Source of the DNA: Phoronis australis
Lineage: Eukaryota > Phoronida > Phoronidae
Assembly (NCBI GenBank): GCA_002633005.1
Contig: NMRA01000297.1
Location: 481,085 to 545,084, forward strand
Length of the DNA stretch: 64,000 nt
Direction: 5' to 3'
This document shows, one piece after another, positions 48,275-61,392 of the stretch. Position numbers and translations under genes: made by a program. Within the stretch, counting starts at the first letter, position 1; each line of letters opens with the position of its first letter. The notes below the pieces were generated by a model. That model did no database searches. It saw nothing but the letters and a program-made list of their open reading frames with translations, and was not told the DNA's origin.

Positions 48275-48375
48275 GACCCGACTTATTTAGTCTTTTTTAC
48301 CGTCTTGATCTCTCTATTATTCCACATCGCCTCTTATACGGTCGACTTCACCTTGCCGAGATGTGTTGCGTTAAT
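48275..48375 (+). repeat. Second copy of the repeat found upstream of a THAP frame at 14471-14563
   Basis: Same blocks in the same order as at 14471-14563, but no THAP frame follows within the next few hundred bases. Confidence 0.7.
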
Positions 48376-50324
48376 AATGATTCCATATAAAAACCATATG
48401 AAAATGAAAATTCACTATATACTCAAAAATTCATACAGCGCTAATATTTTGTATGTGTGTTGGGATGCTGTCCCAAAGTACACTGCTGCAATATTTGCAC
48501 TCAATAATCTTTGGTTTCCGAGTTATGACCTATTTGGCTATAAAGGCATAGTTTGCATTTTTTCATGTCAGTAAAACTGCTCTTTTGGAACGGCAAAACA
48601 TCAAACTTGGAAAACTGGTGACAAACTTTGACATTGGTGGTCATAAAGACTAATGTAAGGTTAGTAAGAAAATGAAATTTGAAACTTACAGGTACATTTA
48701 TATTTCCAACAGGGGAGAAAATTCCGAGACCCTTTTTCAGGGCATTAACAAGTGGCAAGATGTTGCTTAACCTGCCTGCTATATCGGAATACATTTGAAG
48801 TTGAAATTCTCTGTGTAGACACTTTTAAGACTGATTTTTGATAATTGCTTTTAAAAAATCTTGTCTCTTACATATCTAATGCTAAACGTGGCCCTCGAAT
48901 TTGGTCATTTTTGTGATGTGGCCTTACTCTGACTGACAGGAGAATTGAGGCTACTCTTTTAGTTCAGAGATATCACCTAAAATAAATGATCTAATATCAA
49001 CAATGCAATATCACAAAAATTTAAGTTTCACTTTTGAGACCCCAATTTTCTGAAACACTCTGTTTAACTTTACCAATAGGACTTTAGGCTTCGAAATTAC
49101 ATGCACTTCCTGTCACTGTAAAGAATAGGGCGGAATTTCCTTCTTGTACATTTGGTCAATTTTCGTTACTAAAGTGGGATCGCAGAGGAAATGTGGCCTT
49201 CATTAGCTGTGTTAAAGACGTCAGAAGTCATCTGAGGTCGTGCAAAGTGCCACAGAAGTTTGACAGTATATCAGAATTACAGTTGATTCTTGCCAGAGCT
49301 GGAGAGAGGAGGCTGGACTGGCAAATCAATGGAAATGCGTCGTTATGTGTTTTACACATCGACACTAGTTTGGACTTGGCTTTAGACAAAAATTGACGTG
49401 CCGTTATCCAGAACACATATTTACACTGTAGAACGAAGCGGAAGATTGAACGGTGCATTGACTTTCGCATGTCGCAAAAGATTTTTCGCCAGTTTGATTT
49501 GTTAGTCCCTGTTGGTGCAAGTGAGATATTAGTAGCAATTGATAAAAAGTTACTTCAAATTTATCACAACTGTTGGCCTGGGTCAACAGGTCATGACTTC
49601 CTTTCGGAATATTGTATTAGCTGTCGCTGACAACTTTCGACTTACTGACAGCCCAGGTGCACAAACTTGATAGGCCTATCCGGTAAGCGGATTAGGATGG
49701 GCTGCTGGATTTTGAAAATTGCAACCATGTTACACCTTGCAAGTCTGAAAATTGTGATCCATATTTATTCAAATGGTTCAAAGGTGTGACCCATGTTTAT
49801 ACCGAAAGACCACGAAAAAGTATGTGCCATACTTGTACAAAAGGTTTATACACATCTTTAGTACATATGACTTGTGAGAGCTGGTGAAATCGTCACCAGA
49901 TTTGCCATTCCACTAGTCTGCTTCTGCTCTGGTCGCCATTGAAGCTAGTAGATTATGCCAGAGCAATGATGGCGACCATCCCTGAGGTGATTGCTTGCCG
50001 TAATTTGTATTTTAATATTTACGTCAAGATATTTTCTAAGTATGGAAAGAAGCTCCACTCATGATTATACCCACGACTCAAAAATTGACAATAGAGTTCA
50101 CTTCCCTTTAAAATTGTAATGGCAGTTGATCATAATTTTTCACTTATTCAGTACTTTTTGTCATGCAGTCAACTGACTTGTCGGTCAGCTGTATTCAGAT
50201 GTGCACCTCATCAGCTTCGGAATGTAACACAGGTTTTTATGAGCCCACATGACAGATGACAGCAAATTTCGGATGGATCCAACAACTGGTTGGCACATAA
50301 TCTATCAGGGAGATGGCGTTATCC
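48376..50324. other. Intergenic, with a weak exon-like patch at 49170-49394
   Basis: Plus-strand 49170-49394 reads WDRRGNVAFISCVKDVRSHL, then KFDSISELQLILARAGERRL. The composition is protein-like but I recognise no family. It could be a remnant or missed exon of the gene further right. Otherwise nothing is seen. Confidence 0.3.
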
Positions 50325-51200
50325 TCCCATTTTCGGATGTATTTCAGGTATTTTGTTTCACCCAGTGGCCATTTTTACTGTTTTCGAGTCTGCCCCTCAA
50401 TCAAACAAACCATCTATAGAATGTTTGTGAAATTTGGCATAAACGTTCTTAGTGTGAAGAGAACGGTTGACGATAACCTTCCGACGACTTTGACTCCTCC
50501 TAATGGCAGTTTTGTTTTTGTAGCGCTCGCGGCTGTTTCTACTATACCCATTGCAGGATCTATATTAAATTTAGCAAGTGTATTTATATGAAGTTGACAC
50601 CAGACGTCGACGACTTTCAGACGCATCCAACAACGCTGTGCCCCCTAGTGAAAATTTCATTTTTTCCGTTTTCCCCTGTTGCTCTGAACTTCTTTGATGA
50701 ATTTTTATGAAATTTGGTAAACAGCTTTCTATTACAGAAACGGCGTTTTTGGATGATTTGACATATTTTACGCCATCTAAGGGCCATTTTTATTGTTTCC
50801 TAGTCTGTTTTTGGCGTCCGCCCTTCTGCCAACCAAACCACTCTAAGTATAATTTTGAAAATTGGCATATATGTTCTTAGTGTGAAGAGGACGGTTAACG
50901 ATGATTTTCCAACGACATCGACTACTGTGGCATCTCCTAGTGGCAGTTTTGTTTTTTGCGCCTTAAACCCACTGCAGGATCTTGATTAATTTTAGTCAAT
51001 GTATTTATGTGAAGTTAACAACGGACGACGATGACTTTCCAATGAATCTGTGCCCCTAGGGGCAATTTCAAGTTTTTTGTTTTCCTCTTACTTCTAAGTT
51101 CCTTGACGGATTTTTATTGGATTTGGTAAATTGCTTTCTATTACAGAAACAATGACGTATTCCCGTTTTGGGATGGATAAGACGTATTTTGCGGTTTTTA
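50325..51200 (+). repeat. Two tandem copies of a roughly 405-427 bp unit
   Basis: Paired landmarks: agtgtgaagagaacggttga (50451) and agtgtgaagaggacggttaa (about 50879); tttctattacagaaac (about 50726 and 51131); gtgtatttatatgaagtt and atgtatttatgtgaagtt. A short third start follows 51147. No coding potential. Confidence 0.75.
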
Positions 51201-52642
51201 AGTGTTGTGTGGAAGTGCATCATACACTAAACCTAGCCCACCTTCAAAAAACTATGGTTTTGAGCCCGCCACATGAACGGAATTTACATATTGTGAAACT
51301 TTTAGCTGGTACGTCGCAACAACACCCAATTGTTTAAATACTGGTTTGGAAAGCCGGTAACTTGGATATCACTGAAAGTATTATGTTTTCAATCGTAAAT
51401 ATCCTTACCTGTTGTTTTTCTGAAATTGCAAATTCCATTCGCGCACTGCCACAATGCTCGGCCGCCTTTGTGTAGTACAAAAAGCATTGCGTGACCCTTT
51501 GTATGTCCAATAACACGACACTTCTGCTCGTATCCACCGTCCTCTTTTCACGTGTGATCTCGAAGATCTTGATTAGTTTTAGTATGAACTTTGCTAAGAG
51601 TTTGAGAGGACTTTTTCAAGCGCATATTCAGGGGCTTGTCCAGGAGGTCTGAAAATAGACCAGCATGCACTGCAGGCAGAGCGTGGGATTCTTAGTCCAT
51701 TACGGTATTTAAAAACTGACTAAGCAAGGGGGAATGGGCACCCTTCATAAGATATTATTTCATTACATGAAAACTGATACTTCTGTCCACTGATGGTCTG
51801 GAATACAGTTTGATAATTTTGACCCACCTCCCTGTGGAATAACACTTTTCACTTACGCAACTAGCAATGTGACCAATCAGATACCATAAAAATTACAAAC
51901 CCTGACAACAAAGCAAGCACACAATGTCAGTACATCAAAGCATTAAAGAAGTAACAGTAGCTATATAATAAAAGAAATATAGACTGATCTATCGGGCCGA
52001 TTAGATTACATAGACCTGAAAGGGGCATATGCTGCATTTAAGGTGATTCATTGGCAAACAGCTTCAAATGCTGTAACAGCAATTAAATGGGGTCCTCCAA
52101 CTTTGGCTAATCTGTTGACCTACAGACAGTGCACAGTAGCACGCATGGTTATCACCGATTCTGTGTAAGCGATAAAGATGTTCACTAACGTGTGCAGTCA
52201 ATGAGACCAGTTGTGTGTCCCTGATTTAGTAGCTTGAACGTGCTGCGTCAGTTGAGGGGGACTCTTCCTCTTATCCGTGACTTTCTGGAAGACAGGAAGC
52301 TGCTTAGAACCTGTTTAAAATATATAGAACAGTTTAAATTCCTTTTATGTAAACACGATAATAGTACATACAAAACTCTTCAATCCAAAATACGCATTAC
52401 AGACAAAATTGTTTTCATGTTGACGTGCATAATACCTGTGACAAATACATATACAATAAGCTTTGAAAAGTGAACAATGATCGAGATTCATTGTCAGTAG
52501 GTAAATGTTGCATCTAGAAGAAAATCAAGCAAATGGAAAATCTATTAACCTCTGTTTCCACATTTTGAGAATGATAATTTATTTGTCAGCATATTTAAAC
52601 AAGATCACCCATCGTATTCAAGTATTTTATGAACTATACAAT
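51201..52642. other. Intergenic; nothing recognised
   Basis: A/T-rich with no domain or clear repeat. Confidence 0.4.
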
Positions 52643-52946
52643 GGCGGATCTAGGATACCATAAGGGGGGCGGCCCAACATGTTGCCTTAGGGAATTGGGC
52701 AAAGCGCGATTGCATGTGCACAGGAGGCCCGAAAGTTGTGGGAGCCAAGGATGTGGACCTTCTGTTCAGAAAATCTATCGGTGGACTAAAAAAAAACGGG
52801 AACATGATTCCGCCTCGATCTGGGATCTGAGCCCCCCATCCGCTACAGGTCCTAGTTACTGAACTTTCTTTTTCTTCGCGCTTCACGCTGTTTCTGTTTC
52901 ATTTTGCTGGCGGTAGCCAAGGGGCGGGGGCCGGGCCCCCGCCTAT
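52643..52946. repeat. Dispersed 'ggcggatctaggata' element
   Basis: Starts ggcggatctaggataccata and ends in a G/C-rich run with cccgcctatgc. Inverted relative to 38365-38671 and in the same orientation as the disrupted copy at 22896-23745. It probably has no coding capacity; frames across it are shadows. Confidence 0.8.
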
Positions 52947-53236
52947 GCTAAAGATAACTAAATACAACCGATAAATGAAAGCGTTGATGGAACAAACACT
53001 TTCCTGACAGAAGACAACCTTTCAGCAAAATGACAACTGCATAAAAAGCTGAAAATCCCCTATCTTGCATAACGAAAAACCAATATTAACACAACTTTGA
53101 TATGTCATTTCCTCTGTATGCTCCTCACTCACATGGGGACATTTGTATCAAACATTACTGTATGCCACCATGTTTCAGTCCAGTTGTTAAATGTTATCAA
53201 CTGTATTTCAAGATTTCGACAACCTGCAAAAGACGC

Positions 53237-55983
53237 ATATGGGCAATTCCGTGAAAAGGTCAACCTCGAGAGAAAAAATTAAAATTGTGGCTACAGTAAC
53301 ATGTCTGGTCTCATCTGAAAGCCCATTCTCTCTAGTTTCAGAAGCTATATTTGACTGTCCTATAACTTATTTTTGGCCTAAATGGACCCATTTTTGGGGT
53401 CACTTGACCCTAAAAAATTAGCTTGATTTTCATGTGTGTTGCTAATTCTTGTCATAAAAAGCTAATTATGGGTATTTCCCTGTACTATCAAATTTGTGCA
53501 ATCACATGAACCCCAAACTTCATAAAACATAACATTTCAACTTTGGCACATCATCGACCTGTTGGGTTCAAAGGTCAACTCCTGGATATCATGGTGCCGT
53601 ACGTCCATCACAAAAAAGGGTTAAAAAGTTTAGTAACGTTAAAAATTTCAGTCAAAATTAAAATAATTTCATATTCTCTTTTAACTTGTTACTAAATACT
53701 ATTGACCAAAATTTTAGATCCCAGGGATAATTCGTTAAGTCAGAAATTGCGTGAGAGACGTACAGTAAATTTGTACGTCCATCACGTACGTCCGTCACAT
53801 CCATGAAATAACAAGTTTTCAGCAAATAAAAGTAACCTCAGGTCATATATTTTCATTCTAAACTTACAGAAGATAAAATGTATCACACACCTAAGAAATT
53901 TTAAAAAATAAAATATTTCAAAGGCAGCTTTAAAATTGTGTGAATAAGTTGCTACAAATTTAAACTAAATGCATTGTATTTTTTCAATTTCAAAAGTGTT
54001 TGCAGAAAAGTTATAGTTTACAATGTCATCTAGTTAATCTACGTAGAATTTAACTTATTAAAACCAGACAGTTGGTCCACATTATAAAATGTAATTAAAA
54101 CAAAATGCTAATTTAATGAAATTATTGTTTATCTGTTCTTACCCGTGTTTATAAAGAAATGCTTAGCTTTTGGAAAATTCAACATGCAAAATCTTTATAC
54201 AAAAGAACTCCTAAGGTACTCTAGAGTATAAATAACAAGAGACCTAAAGGAATACATGTCAAGTTGCTATTGCGCTGGAATCAACATGTTATTTCTGCTC
54301 TGACCTGCTATGCTGTGTTGGGTGTTGAAAAAGCCTATACCGAGCATTTTTAAGCGGTAGGAACCTTTCACCTACTTTATTGGGCATTTTTGTCACAGCT
54401 TCACTTATTTTATTCACCCCTTTTGTGTTTTTCAGTGTATTGGGTCATTGTTTGGCTTGTATGAAATGATTCAAAGCAGATGATTACATTGTCTCTCTCA
54501 TCTTAAGTATTTTTGATCCCTCAATCTTTTTAAAAATTAGACTACCGGTAAATTTTTTTTCTGCTGAGCTTCCAGGATATTAAATCGTCTAATAGAGCAA
54601 ATTGTTGGAGACCAGAAAAAGAACAGATGCAAGTGGGAGAAGAGTAAATACCTCCCCGAATGTTCTTTGAAACTCGAAAAAAATGTCATCGTGGATCAAG
54701 AAAGTCATAATTGTACTTGTGCATACTGTGATGTGACATTATTTAAAGCAGCCTCTCCTTAAATTTGAAAAGAAGTCATGAGTTAAAGAGCTGGATTAAA
54801 ACCTAGTCATACTGATCACTAAATGGAAACCAACATCTGATAAGTTAGTTCTACATATTCCTAAATCATAATCCTAAATGCAATTAATTAAAAAATGTCT
54901 TGTTTTCATAGACAGCACAGGTGATCTTAATCAAAATACGTTTGCCAAAAGTGATGTCAACAAAACCATTCTTCACACTTTTCTTTAAGAAAATACTGAA
55001 GTCCTGTTACTAATACTTTTTTAAAAACCCATGATTATTACTTACATGGCATGCATCAGAACCATCAACGGCATGGTCCAGAGAATAATTTTATGCAAGC
55101 TTAGGGCGAGTTTTAATTTAAAAAACAATTAATTAAAATGTGTTTTTATGACAGTGGTTAGTAATGTTTTAAAATTTTACTTCAGATTTTATATTTTGAC
55201 AGTCACATTTACTTATTGGTTTTAAATTAGTATTTTATTTAGCACATAAAAACAGGTTTTCCTGATAACTAATAGCCGTCAAATACAAAATGATTATCAC
55301 TCTCATTTCCACCTATATGACTTGCCATTTCCAAAGGGAAGTGAAGATTTTAGGAGGTTTTTATATCTTTAATTAAATGTGTTGAAAAGTTTAAATCCTA
55401 GAGTATATTCCTAGCTTAGGCCTACCTGTGATGGTTTCTTATGAAAGGTCAATCGGTACATTTTAATTAAAAAGCATTGAATTAGTAGCAAAAGACCAAC
55501 ATAGCTTAAGTACTGCAAAAGCTTGTATCATTTTAAAGTGATATCTTAGTCACAACAAACAATTTAATACTAGAAATTCAGACGGTGTGTCCATCACGTC
55601 CGTCCGTCACACTAACTGAACTTCTATCGATCTGTCTGACAAAAAATTCTTGAAAGATATCATAAAAAATTAGTGTGCTGTACTTTGCAAACATTCCACT
55701 ATATCATCATACAAAACAAAAAATTGTAACTTAATGCAACTCACAGAAAATTAACGCTAATTTTTTTTAAATTCAAATTCTCTGCGTACGTCCGTCACAC
55801 CCCTTTAAAGGTAATTTTGTTAGTCAGATAAAAAAGATAGGGGAAAATTTGATACATGCTTTGAAAGCTATAAGTGAGACCTATCAAGTGATGTATTAAT
55901 TATTTTCCTAGGATGAACAATTTTTATCAATTGATCAAAATGTTCTGTGATTGTACGTCCATCACAAATGGAATTGCCCATAT
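53237..55983. mobile_element. Non-autonomous TIR element with repeated ACGTCCRTCAC motifs
   Basis: Both ends read ATATGGGCAATTCC inward (53237 on the plus strand, 55983 on the minus strand). Between them is 2.7 kb of A/T-rich sequence with no long frame. A word acgtccatcac or acgtccgtcac, or a close variant, occurs at 53601, 53775, 53788, 55587, 55600, 55788 and 55955: clustered towards the two ends and all in the same orientation. The target duplication is not obvious. The superfamily is unknown to me. Confidence 0.65.
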
Positions 55984-56249
55984 TCACTCAGTCTAACATG
56001 GTTGCTTTTCAATCAGCGAATGCTGGGCAGTGGTCTGTAAAATATTGTGTCAAAGCAAGTGGTATGGACAGTATTATTTCACTGGGCCACTTTTGTCTGC
56101 GTATCATAAAGTCTTTACATACGTTGACGTATTGTTATGTGGGTCTGTAGCAGAGAAAGGCAAAAATATCGTAGGCTAGAAAAGTCTTATCATCTCTATG
56201 AGAACATTCAAACCTGTCCCCATACCAAAAGACCATGTTTGCTGCAAGC

Positions 56250-56625
56250 TTACAGCATTGCAGCAAACCAGCCGCAAAGTTTGCAGGAATGTTGCGGCAA
56301 ACTTGGTGATTGTAAAAGTGTTTGCGGGAAAGTTGAAGGAAACTTTATTGTTGAAAAGTGTTTGCAGGAAAGTTGCAGGAAACTTTATTGTTGAAAAGTG
56401 TTTGCGGGAAAGTTGCAGACAACATTATTGGTGAAAGTGTTTGCGGGAAAGTTGCACGAAACTTTACTGATGAAAAAGTGTTTGCGGGAAAGTTGCAGGA
56501 AACTTTATGGGTGAAAAAGTGTTTGCGGTAAAGTTACAGGAAACTTTATTGGTGAAATGTGTTCTCAGGAATAGGTGAAAAAGTGCTTACACGAAATTTG
56601 CAGTAAACTTCAATGTTTAAAGTGT
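56250..56625 (+). repeat. Minisatellite, about 40-bp unit
   Basis: About eight copies of gtgtttgcgggaaagttgca, ggaaactttattggtgaaaa, decaying at both sides. Open frames across it are by-products. Confidence 0.9.
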
Positions 56626-59041
56626 TGGCATTAAGATTGTGACAATGCTAGAAATTATTTTCTAAATTTCAAAGAAACCTCAAATCCCAGAACCTAAGCA
56701 GGGCAGTTACTTATTTTAGATTACTTACCTAAATGTGACCTACTATTGGGTAAGTTACATTGTTAAAAACTGCAAATGCTCAAAGATGACCAAATGCGAC
56801 CTAAAACACTAGAGCATATAACTGCATCTGTATGTACTTTGTTTTTATTCAGTCGCTATACTTAACAAGTTTTCAACTTTCATACTGCTGTCAAAGTCAG
56901 TACAGCAAAATATTAAATGCAATTGCTTTAAAACAACAAAGGCAGTGTTACCTGCATGTTCTGTAAACAAGCACAATAAATATCAAAACAAACCATACAC
57001 AAATATGTGATCCAGTTTTACCAAATGTGCAAGTATTAGCATTTAGAGCAATTTGTACATGTCCAACATCTGAAATTATCTCATAATCAGGTGGTAGTTG
57101 CCAATGTAGCTATAGTAAATTTTTGTCTGTTTCGAACAAAAATAATTGCCAAAAATTACCCATTTTGATTTTTCAAGGACATTTGTGAAGACTCACAATT
57201 TTTTCAAACTATTGTCTGTCAGCAGCAATGGTACGGACTTGAATATGACTCGGGATTCTTGTGACCTTATATAATTGTTTTATGCTTCTAGGGTTATTGT
57301 TCATTTTAATCATACTAGCTCAGCTACATGTTGAACTGCTAGGACTGATTTCTAGGAATGCCTCTTGGAATACATGTTTAATGCCTCTAGGGCTGTTGAT
57401 TGTTTATTTAAATTATGCTAGCCCAGCCACATGTTGATCTGGTGGGACTGTTATGAAGGAAAGCATGTGGTTGTCAAGGAAGTGACCTATAAGGTTTCAT
57501 TTGAACCAAATTCAAACGATTTTGGTACAGCCTAGACTCTACATGAATAACTGAGGAACTGTATGGATGTGAGTTTTGAATTTAAAATTGTATTATGTTG
57601 ATGTGATTGTTAAGTAAAATTACTTAGACTTCATTCATAAATCAGTAGTTTTGGTCTTACAAACAAAAGGAAGTAGCTTTTCATACTGATTCAGCCAAAT
57701 TGGGGGTTATAATGCATGGTTAGGGAAAAGTACAGCACAGGTTTCAAATGAGTTAACTAGGGTTGAGACCAGAATCAACCAGTTTCCAAAACGTTGTCAA
57801 GTTACATGTAACCAGTCCTTCAAAATAATCACTTAATTGAGACTGTAAAACTTAAGTTTGTGTCAATTTTCACATCGCTCTCTGACTGTTTGATTCACTT
57901 TAAGAACAACAAATTTTTATTTTGGTTAAATGCATGGTAACTATTGGGCGCAAAATAAGATTAGCATATTGTATATTTAACTACTGGTAGGTGTTTTAAC
58001 TGTCATCACCTTCAGTCATACGCCAGTTCTCAGTCTGCAGTCAAACTATTGAACACAAGTTCAACTGTCTGTTCATACATGAGCAGAAGAGCAAAAGTTC
58101 GACTTAAAACGTAATTGAGATTCTAATAATGCTATCGCAAATGCCTTTTTGTGGAAAGTGAAATGGCATTGATGCTTTAGGTTTATGAATATTAAGTGAC
58201 ATAATGCACTTGATGAAAGCCAGAGACACTGCAGAGGTTACGAGGCAACAAGTTTGAGTTGAAAACACTGGAACAAATGGCGTACACAGCATCTCAAGAT
58301 TGGCTCGAACAAACATGGATGAAAACACTAGCGATGATTCCATATAAACCCTATGGAAAACCACTGATTGCTGTAATGCAGATTAGTCTGGAGTAGAATG
58401 TGTTTAGAACGTCCACTAGTATGGTTACAACTGGATAACCTCTGAAGTTGTTCTTTTCAACACCATGATTATATTGTAGAATGGAAAGGTATAATTTATG
58501 TTTCATGCCTTAGATAAATGAATGATGTTATTGGATGATATCGCTATAGTCGAAATATTGCAAATTTCAACATCATAAGGCCTACAAGTTCAATGATAGC
58601 CCATTCAGTAGACTGATGTATCATGAAACCATATTGGGAAGCAAAAATAGTAATCGATGAAGTATTCCGACAGTTTCCAAGTATTTTAGATGAACATGGA
58701 AAAATAAATATGTTTATAATTGTTAAGAGTGATTTTTCAGTTGACAAGTAACGAGGTAATTTCCAGATAATAACAAATAACAAATAACACGTGGAACCCT
58801 AAAGGCACGAAAACGAGACTGCAAATGTGCCTGGTGGATGTTTATGGCATTGTGGATAAATACAGGGAGATTCAAGTGATGCTGTGTAATCAGGGACAGC
58901 CCTTTTACTGTTGATCAAGACTCAAAATATATTTATATAATCTAGGAATTTTGCTAAATTGCCTAGTATGTAGTTGTGAAATTGCAGGGTAAATACCAAT
59001 ATGTAATATCATAACACCTGGTGACATTGTATTTTGTGCAG
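56626..59041. other. Region upstream of the convergent gene pair; no exon recognised
   Basis: If the gene at 59042 has more 5' exons they should be here or further left, but I see no THAP or other known domain. A short duplicated block (ctagggytrttgttcattt, then atgctagcycagcyacatgt) occurs at about 57290-57330 and 57385-57435. Confidence 0.35.
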
Positions 59042-59146
59042 GCAGCAAACCACAAGGAGTGCACCGATCTCCAGAAGTGGACTAAGTCGGTGACCAACCA
59101 CTTCTGGTATTGTGCGCAACAAGCACGCTCAAAGGAAGAATTTACG
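59042..59146 (+). CDS. Exon of the transposase-like gene
   Basis: 105 bases, phase 0-0, acceptor ttgtgcag and donor gtatgt. Codes for AANHKECTDLQKWTKSVTNH, then FWYCAQQARSKEEFT. The W-x-K-S-x-x-N-H-x-x-W-x-x-A pattern is the clearest family signature. Confidence 0.7.
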
Positions 59147-61189
59147 GTATGTAGTACAGTTTGCAACAGACATTTGTGGTTGTGGTATGATAAAAATATG
59201 GGTCGTTAACAGCTTTTCTAAATAATGTGATCAAACAACTAAGGCTAATTTTTTGTTAAGACAATTAATGTGTTGTCAGTGCAAAACTTTGAAATCTGGA
59301 ATTTTTTTAAACCAGTCCAGCATAATATTTTTCAATGGCTTGTGTGGCTTCTCAAAACCAACCAGAGGTCTGACCTTGCAGGAGACAAAATAGTTATTTT
59401 GGCATCTAACTATTTTCAACAGGCCGACACTGAGCTCCTGTCTCCTACCTCTGTACTCAAACAGAAAATTAAGCAATCACATTGCATGATTCAGTACAAA
59501 TGTGTAAGTTTACTCAAACCGTGTTATGCAATTGCTCACTTTTCGATTACAGTATTGAGTATAGGTGACCCTTACCATACATATACTTTTCTTATTTTCA
59601 GGGAATGTGGTTTGGCATTGTCAATCATGTTGTTGATGTGCATGACTGGTCCATGCCCATAACCACTCCTGGTACTGATAAATGTCAAGGTGACCACCAT
59701 GCCCGTGACCCTGATAAGTACCTGATCAAAGGATCACCAGGTCATGAGAGCTTGAGGAAAATAGTTTACGACAGGCGCCTCCTGAACAGGATTATTTTCT
59801 AAACTGCAGGTAAAAATCTTCCACATCATGGTTACTCGCAGTGTGATTGACATAAGGACACTGCCTCGTTTACAATCACCCATGATGTTAGCAAAATAAA
59901 GTTGTAAGACATTAAACAGTTCGCACTTTATCCAGTGATCTTTCACCCGGACTGGTTAATTCTGTGAACGCGTGTAATTTTTCTTAATTCTGTACAACTA
60001 ATTAGAGATTGGGTTATCATCCTGTTCATAATTTTGAGTTCTTACTAGGAAATTATGCTAATGCATCAAACTTAATGAATGTCCATGGGTGTTTGTTAGG
60101 TGTTTCTCAAGTGTCATGACAAGGGTGTTTTGAAAATTTCCACTGCCTTTTTAGGGTAATAGAATAAGCCAGGAAAGAATTCACGTACAGAAAACAGGAG
60201 AAGGACAGGCATGGCAATTTCCCCAGGAAATACTGACATTTGCCGATGGACTATTTTTTGTGTCAATGGTCATCTTTGGTTAGCATGCTCTCTCCCCTTT
60301 TGCGAATAAATGCTGGTGCTTATGAAATGCCTGAAAGATTGTCATTTTCGGATTACAAGCCCATGGGTATATTTTTGGAAAATCCCGTAGTTTATCTATC
60401 TGTTAGGATTGGTGTAGGCCAAGTATCACCAATGTCTCCTGAAGGCATGGGGATTGTGGTGAATGAATGCGAATGTTTCACAGGTAGTACAACTAACAAA
60501 AGTTCTAAAATGGCCTAAGTTTTTCATCTTATTTCTTTCAGGAGTACAGCTGAATTGGAGAATTTCAACCAGCTAGTGCTTATGTATGCTGGGAAGAGGT
60601 TTGCCTATGGGCCACCGGCATACAGGGCCAGAAACCTTTTGGCAGCTTTAGATTATAATGCCCATATTGACAGGGATGTCGTGGTCAACAAGAATGGGAC
60701 CATCAGGTAATTCAAAAGTTACATTTGTATTGCTTTTATGTTTACTGTTGTGGAAATGTGATTTTCTCAGACACATTGCCTTTCCCCTTAGTGCAATTTC
60801 ATGCTGTGGGATGATTAAACTAAGATTTTTATTTCAAAATGGGACACCAAGCGTGGCTGTTCTGCTTTGTCTAACATTGGTGTTGACATGTTTTTATGTT
60901 TGATTAAAATATGAACTAATCTCTTTTTTGTATTCTTTAAAGGTATGCTCGCAAATTTAATAAAAAATCCAGGCGTTACACTGTTCACCCGGTAAAGGTA
61001 GCAAAGACCTATCCACACATCAGGCCATTGATGGTGGCGATAGTTGAAAGAAGATTGAGAGACAACTTGGGAATGCATAGGAGAGTTCCAATTACGTTTG
61101 ATGACCCGCGCATCATCGCTCCCTCTGTAAGTGCTGTCACACCGTCACCTACTCATGTCCTACAAGCCGAGAAAGTGTCAAGATTCTAG
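59042..61189 (+). CDS. Spliced gene for an uncharacterised, probably transposase-derived protein (5' part missing, one frameshift)
   Basis: Four exons with AG/GT borders are seen (59042-59146, 59602-59809, 60542-60706, 60943-61189), ending at TAG. The product contains blocks I associate with an uncharacterised animal family common in invertebrates and fish: C-x-x-L-x-x-W-x-x-S-x-x-N-H-x-x-W near the start, a His/Asp/Cys region (NHVVDVHDWS, CQGDHH), then LE-x-FN-x-L-x-x-x-YA-x-KR, and AR-x-LLAALDYN. High copy number and association with THAP domains suggest these are transposases or derived from them (inference). Exon 2 ends in phase 1 with an in-frame TAA, whereas exon 3 needs phase 2; reading the last 18 bases of exon 2 in the other frame gives DYFLNC and joins cleanly to STAELENFN. 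So there is a one-base frameshift near 59785-59792, or a sequencing error. Confidence 0.6.
59602..59809 (+). CDS. Exon of the transposase-like gene, frameshifted near its end
   Basis: 208 bases, acceptor ttttcag and donor gtaaaa. Codes for GMWFGIVNHVVDVHDWSMPI, CQGDHHARDPDKYLIKGSPG, then LRKIVYDRRLLNR, followed by a TAA in the original frame. Confidence 0.7.
60542..60706 (+). CDS. Exon of the transposase-like gene
   Basis: 165 bases, phase 2-2, acceptor ctttcag and donor gtaatt. Codes for STAELENFNQLVLMYAGKR, then AYRARNLLAALDYNAHIDR and NKNGTIR. Confidence 0.75.
60943..61189 (+). CDS. Last exon of the transposase-like gene
   Basis: Acceptor tctttaaag, phase 2 in. Codes for YARKFNKKSRRYTVHPVKV, KTYPHIRPLMVAIVERRL, then DDPRIIAPS. 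After that the frame either stays open to TAG at 61187 or splices at gtaagt (61127). Confidence 0.7.
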
Positions 61190-61392
61190 TTGTGAGCTTG
61201 TCTACTTAATAATCTTCTCTCAGCTCACAAAAAGTTCTGTGAAAGGATTGCTATTCATTCCATTACTGAACCTACTAAGCTTTCCATGATCTTAAAAAAA
61301 TGGACAAATATTTCAGACTGAGGATGTTTATGTTCACAGTGGTTAGTAATACGATGAACCTGAAGCTTGTATAAAGATATATTTCTCAATAC

